From Methanoregulaceae archaeon (GTDB lineage Archaea; Halobacteriota; Methanomicrobia; Methanomicrobiales; Methanospirillaceae): 16,818 bases of DNA. The translations under genes and the position numbers were made by a program. Where the stretch lies: NCBI GenBank assembly GCA_028679275.1, contig JAJRBV010000052.1:1-16818 (forward strand). The letters are read 5' to 3'. Under the pieces are notes generated by a model. It made no database searches and was not told the origin of the DNA. It worked only from the letters and a program-made list of their open reading frames with translations. Below, one piece after another: positions 13,516 through 16,818 of this stretch; the first letter of the stretch is position 1, and every line of letters begins with the position of its first letter.

Positions 13516-15198
13516 CTACCCGGAAAATACCGGGACATCCATGAACCTGTCCACATCAAAAAGCCCCCGCTCCGTAATCCTCAGACTGGGAATCACGGAA
13601 AGAGCGAGGAAGGAGAGATACATGAAAGAATCCTCCCTTCCCCCGATCTCCTCAGTATGCTTGTTCAGTCTGCGGAGAGAATTACAGACCTCTTCGTAGC
13701 GCTGGACGGACATCAGGCCGGCACACCCAAGAGGGAGTACCGTTGAATCTTTGCCGGAAACCACGACAAGACCCCCCTGGTTCCGGATCACAAGATCAAT
13801 TGCGCGAATAAGGTCGTCATCCCGCGAACCTACGGCAACGATGTTATGGGAGTCATGCGATACGCTCCCTGCAATCGCTCCGGATGTGAATCCAAAACCA
13901 TGCACCAGCCCGGTCCCGACCCTCCCCTTCCGGTATCTGCTGCACACCACCGCTTTCAGGATATCCTTCCTGGTGTCCGGGATGTCCCCGGGATCAATGT
14001 GACATACGATACGCCTGGTGATGATCTGGTGAGGGACAAGCCCTATGACCAGGGCGGATCCCTTTCCAGCGACAGCAATGTCCTGCACTGCCGGGGCCTC
14101 GCAACAGAAGCGGCCGCCAAGGGGAGGGCAGGATGCCGGAGGACCAGGAACCACCAGCGCTCCTCTCCGGAAGGTCTTTTCAACCAGGAACTCCTTTCCG
14201 GGTGCAAGGATACAGAAGTCAGCGATCCTCCCAGGGGAAAGCGCCCCGCGGTCGTTCAGGGAGAACCGTTCTGCGGCACTGAGTGTCGCCATCCTTATAG
14301 CCAGTTCCTCCTCGAGCCCTGAGGCCACTGCTTTCCGGATGCAATCATCAATATGACCGTCCCTTTCGAGAATGTCTGCATGGCGATCGTCCGTGGCAAA
14401 AGAACACCGGGAGACATTTTTCCAGGAAACGAGGGGTATGATTGCCGGTATGTTTTTCTCGGTCGAACCCTCCCGTATGAAGAGGAACATCCCGCGTTCC
14501 AGTTTCTCTCCTGCCTCGTCATACCCGGAACTCTCGTGATCGCTCTGTATCCCGGCGGCGATATACGCATTCAGTTCCTTACCTGAAAGGAGCGGGGCAT
14601 GGCCGTCCACGAGTGGGAACAGCCTGATCTTTTCCATCATGTCCGGGTCTTCCGAGAAAACACCCTGGACATTCATCACTTCTCCAAGACCCAGGATCCC
14701 GTCCCTCCCTTTATACCCTGCCAGGTCACGGGGGCCAAGTGCTGCCCCGCCCATATCAAGAGGCGTTGCAGGAACACAGGAAGGAAGCATGATGAACAGA
14801 TCTATGGGGATTCGACCTCTCCATCCCAGCATGAAGTCAATCCCCCCGGTCCCGCATACATTGGCGATCTCATGGGGATCGGCAAAGACAGTGGTGGCAC
14901 CATGTTCTGAAACGAGCCGGGCAAATTCGGGAGGCGAGAGGAGGGAGCTTTCGATATGGACATGGGCATCGATCAGCCCTGCCACCACCCGCCGGCCTTT
15001 CAGATCGATCCGGTGGCGTGCCCTGAAGCGTCCCGGACCTATCACGACTCCGTCTTTTACTGCAAAACCGGTTTGCTCCCATTCGCCAATAAAAGGGTTG
15101 AAGACCACGGCGTTGGTAAACAGGATATCTGCATAGGTGAGACCTCTTGCAGCCTGTATCAGGCTAGTATCATCGGTTCTTTCGTACGGCTCCTTCAT
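13516..15198 (-). CDS. ade: Adenine deaminase
   Basis: A 560-residue amidohydrolase converting adenine to hypoxanthine and ammonia in purine salvage. The metal-binding HxH is in GLIDAHVHIESS (about residues 75-86), followed by ADPHEIANVCGTGG, GLGEVMNVQGV, DGHAP, the SDHES motif and FATDDRH with its aspartate. The later NDRGALSPGRIADFCIL closes the barrel, and the C-terminal domain has GFGFTSGAIAGSVSHDSHNI, typical of Ade. Length fits the family (about 550-600). The ATG at 15198 is the only reasonable start; AAGAAG just upstream is a weak ribosome binding site and no clear TATA box is visible. A 5-bp hairpin (15230-15244) lies in its probable leader. It stands as a single gene. Confidence 0.95.
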   Translation of the reverse strand: MKEPYERTDDTSLIQAARGLTYADILFTNAVVFNPFIGEWEQTGFAVKDGVVIGPGRFRARHRIDLKGRRVVAGLIDAHVHIESSLLSPPEFARLVSEHGATTVFADPHEIANVCGTGGIDFMLGWRGRIPIDLFIMLPSCVPATPLDMGGAALGPRDLAGYKGRDGILGLGEVMNVQGVFSEDPDMMEKIRLFPLVDGHAPLLSGKELNAYIAAGIQSDHESSGYDEAGEKLERGMFLFIREGSTEKNIPAIIPLVSWKNVSRCSFATDDRHADILERDGHIDDCIRKAVASGLEEELAIRMATLSAAERFSLNDRGALSPGRIADFCILAPGKEFLVEKTFRRGALVVPGPPASCPPLGGRFCCEAPAVQDIAVAGKGSALVIGLVPHQIITRRIVCHIDPGDIPDTRKDILKAVVCSRYRKGRVGTGLVHGFGFTSGAIAGSVSHDSHNIVAVGSRDDDLIRAIDLVIRNQGGLVVVSGKDSTVLPLGCAGLMSVQRYEEVCNSLRRLNKHTEEIGGREDSFMYLSFLALSVIPSLRITERGLFDVDRFMDVPVFSG

Positions 15199-15515
15199 GT
15201 GCAGTTCTTCTTAAGGTTCTCTCACCACTGCAGGAAAAACCTGCTGCCGGCAAAAAAACTGCGGGGCTGATTGTACCTGTTCCTGACACAGGAGAGGTTC
15301 TCTCCCATTTGAACCTGCCTCCTAACACCACAGTTTGTTCCGACACGGTAATGAGGTATCTTCAGAAGTAAACGGGGGACTGATGTGTCTCTGCAGGGCC
15401 AATTTCCTCTCCCCACACGGATTACAGCTTTGGTCTCGCTGTACTGTCCCTGCCGCGTTTCAGTGAAATCGGTTCGATTGCCATAAGTGAGCTGAAAATT
15501 TAATGGCCCCCCTTC
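15199..15515. other. 317-bp intergenic region with small hairpins and a short direct repeat
   Basis: No gene is supported between adenine deaminase and pgk. Visible structure: GCAGG-AAAAA-CCTGC (15230-15244), CCTGT...ACAGG (15276-15292), a 10-base direct repeat AGGTTCTCTC at 15214-15223 and 15295-15304, and an A7 run at 15252-15258 that is a T7 on the transcribed minus strand. I see no tRNA or convincing small ORF. Confidence 0.4.
15252..15258 (-). terminator. Possible oligo-T terminator downstream of pgk
   Basis: Seven consecutive T on the minus strand, about 260 bases after the pgk stop and 54 bases before the ade start. Archaeal transcription often ends at oligo-T tracts. The distance from pgk makes this tentative. 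Confidence 0.25.
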
Positions 15516-16733
15516 TCAACCGAAGAGCTCTTTTGACCGCTCGAGAGCTTCAACAGCAGGCAGTTTCTTCCCTGTAAGAAATTCGATACAGGCCCCGCCG
15601 CCGGTGGAGATATGGGTGAAGTCCTTCTCTATCCCGAGCTGTTCGACGACCGCTGCCGTATGACCTCCGCCGATAATTGAGAAGGGGGTTTTTGAGGCCG
15701 CTTTCAGCAACTCGAACGTTCCCGTGGCAAAATCACGATCTTCGAAAAGTCCTGCCGGCCCGTTGAAGACCACGGTTCCTGACTCGCGAATCCGCTCCGA
15801 AAGGGAGAGCACCGAATCCATCCCGAGATCGAGAACCGGGGCATCGGCGGGAATCGCACTAACGGGATACTCATTCCGTGCTCCCTCCTCCCGCACAGCA
15901 ATCCACTCAGGAACAATAATTCTCTCTCCGAACTCCTTGAGTAACTCTCTGGCTTTCCCAATCTCTTTCTCGTATTTGAGCTGCTGGATCAGCTGGGCAG
16001 ACGGCTTTCCAATGTCATAACCCATCGCCTGGAGAAAAATGTTGGCAACAACCCCGGTAACAATCACCCGATCGGCGATGTGGTATTCGAGCATATGCTG
16101 TGCAACCGCAATCGAATCATCCACTTTCGTGCCCCCTAGTACGATAGATACAGGCCGGGGGGCGTTCTGGAAGACCTTTGAGAGGGTCAGGACTTCTCTT
16201 TCCATTAAAAGCCCGGCAACAGACCTCATAACGAACGGAAGCCCCACCATGGTTGGCTGTGAGCGGTGCGATGTCCCGAATGCATCGTTGACAAAGAGGT
16301 CGCCGATTGAGGCAAGTCCCCTGATGAGATGGCATCTGGCAGCCTCTTCAGGTTTCATCGTCAGGTTCTCCTCAGCGTTGAAACGAACATTCTCAAGCAT
16401 CAGGACATCGCCCGGCTTCTGGGACCGGACTGATTCCCGTGCATAATGTCCAAATATATCATCGATATACCGGACTGGCCTCTTTATCAGTTGCTCCAGC
16501 TTCTCGGCATGGGTCTCGAGCGTGGTAAAATCTTTCTTTCCCGGCCTGCTCTGGTGAGTAACAATGACCAGCCGGCTCTCCTTCAGGGCCTGGATGGTCG
16601 GTACATGCTCACGGAACCGTTTGTCATCGAGAATCGAAAGAGAGGAGGGATCGATGGGGGAGTTCAGGTCAAGCCTCAAGAGGACGGTCTTCCCCGCACA
16701 GGAGGTCTCACCGAGCACACCGATAGGCGCCAT
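15516..16733 (-). CDS. pgk: Phosphoglycerate kinase
   Basis: A 405-residue archaeal-type phosphoglycerate kinase interconverting 1,3-bisphosphoglycerate plus ADP and 3-phosphoglycerate plus ATP, here most likely gluconeogenic. The substrate-binding arginine segment RLDLNSPID is at 20-28. THQSRPG and MLENVRFNAEE follow, then NDAFGTSHRSQPT. The C-terminal nucleotide domain has GGTKVDDS, FNGPAGLFED and GGGHTAAV, ending in the conserved STGGGACIEFLTGKKLPAVEAL. Length is normal for archaea (about 400-410). The ATG at 16733 has GGGAAGGG immediately upstream and lies 13 bases after the stop of the preceding gene, so it is probably the downstream gene of an operon continuing beyond the right edge. 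Confidence 0.97.
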   Translation of the reverse strand: MAPIGVLGETSCAGKTVLLRLDLNSPIDPSSLSILDDKRFREHVPTIQALKESRLVIVTHQSRPGKKDFTTLETHAEKLEQLIKRPVRYIDDIFGHYARESVRSQKPGDVLMLENVRFNAEENLTMKPEEAARCHLIRGLASIGDLFVNDAFGTSHRSQPTMVGLPFVMRSVAGLLMEREVLTLSKVFQNAPRPVSIVLGGTKVDDSIAVAQHMLEYHIADRVIVTGVVANIFLQAMGYDIGKPSAQLIQQLKYEKEIGKARELLKEFGERIIVPEWIAVREEGARNEYPVSAIPADAPVLDLGMDSVLSLSERIRESGTVVFNGPAGLFEDRDFATGTFELLKAASKTPFSIIGGGHTAAVVEQLGIEKDFTHISTGGGACIEFLTGKKLPAVEALERSKELFG

Positions 16734-16746
16734 GTCCCTTCCCCGG

Positions 16747-16818
16747 TTATGTATTTCTTGCTTTGATCTTCTTCAGCCTGAAAAGCTCTTCCCGCTCCAT
16801 CTCATCCAGCCGCATCTT
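16747..16818 (-). CDS. C-terminal 23 residues of the gene upstream of pgk (partial)
   Basis: On the minus strand the frame entering from the right edge encodes a lysine/arginine/glutamate-rich helix (KMRLDEMEREELFRLKKIKA) followed by RNT and a TAA at 16749-16747, 13 bases before the pgk start. The close spacing on the same strand and the ordinary helical composition make it a likely operon partner of pgk. Too little is present to name the protein. Confidence 0.6.
   Translation of the reverse strand, partial: KMRLDEMEREELFRLKKIKARNT

Noticed and set aside
15222..15416. 64-residue minus-strand frame upstream of ade
   Set aside because: No ribosome binding site, no recognisable sequence, and it covers repeats and hairpins; treated as non-coding.

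Overview
The window looks like chromosomal DNA of a methanogenic archaeon, most likely Methanomicrobiales-like (for example near Methanoregula); the order is an inference. The support is a methanogenesis marker protein 14 gene, an archaeal-type phosphoglycerate kinase, an archaeal ferredoxin:disulfide reductase with a rubredoxin tail, TATA-box promoters (two apparently leaderless) and GGTGA-type ribosome binding sites. Base composition is moderately GC-rich by eye. I see no tRNA, rRNA, CRISPR array or insertion sequence.

Layout. (1) 212-1996, minus: marker protein 14 followed by a small conserved-looking protein, probably one transcript. (2) 2160-2405, plus: a small one-helix membrane protein. 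(3) 2410-10442, minus: a tight six-gene operon, in transcription order acetyl-CoA synthase (acsB), corrinoid protein small subunit (acsD), corrinoid protein large subunit (acsC), corrinoid reactivator RACo (acsV), a folate-domain-less MetE-like zinc methyltransferase, and a CooC/AcsF nickel-insertion ATPase. (4) 10625-11832, plus: glutaredoxin, FTR-rubredoxin fusion and a cysteine-rich thioredoxin-fold protein. (5) 11836-12417, minus: beta-carbonic anhydrase. (6) 12717-13487, plus: a DUF1624/HGSNAT-like membrane protein. (7) 13516-15198, minus: adenine deaminase. (8) 15516-16818, minus: phosphoglycerate kinase and the last codons of an upstream gene.

The notable system is the six-gene operon. 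Its parts resemble the bacterial Wood-Ljungdahl set (long AcsB, short AcsD, RACo, AcsF) rather than the usual archaeal cdhABCDE complex. No CO dehydrogenase subunit and no AcsE methyltransferase is encoded beside them. The N-terminal domain of AcsB, which docks CODH in Moorella, is about 47 residues shorter, while all six A-cluster cysteines keep exact Moorella spacing. Where bacteria have acsE, this operon has a MetE-like zinc protein resembling folate-independent (Mes-type) methionine synthases. My working hypothesis is a CODH-free ACS module that cleaves acetyl-CoA, or otherwise charges the corrinoid protein, and passes the methyl group to homocysteine to make methionine. RACo and the nickel ATPase would keep it active. 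The divergent redox operon starts 182 bp away and may share the control region.
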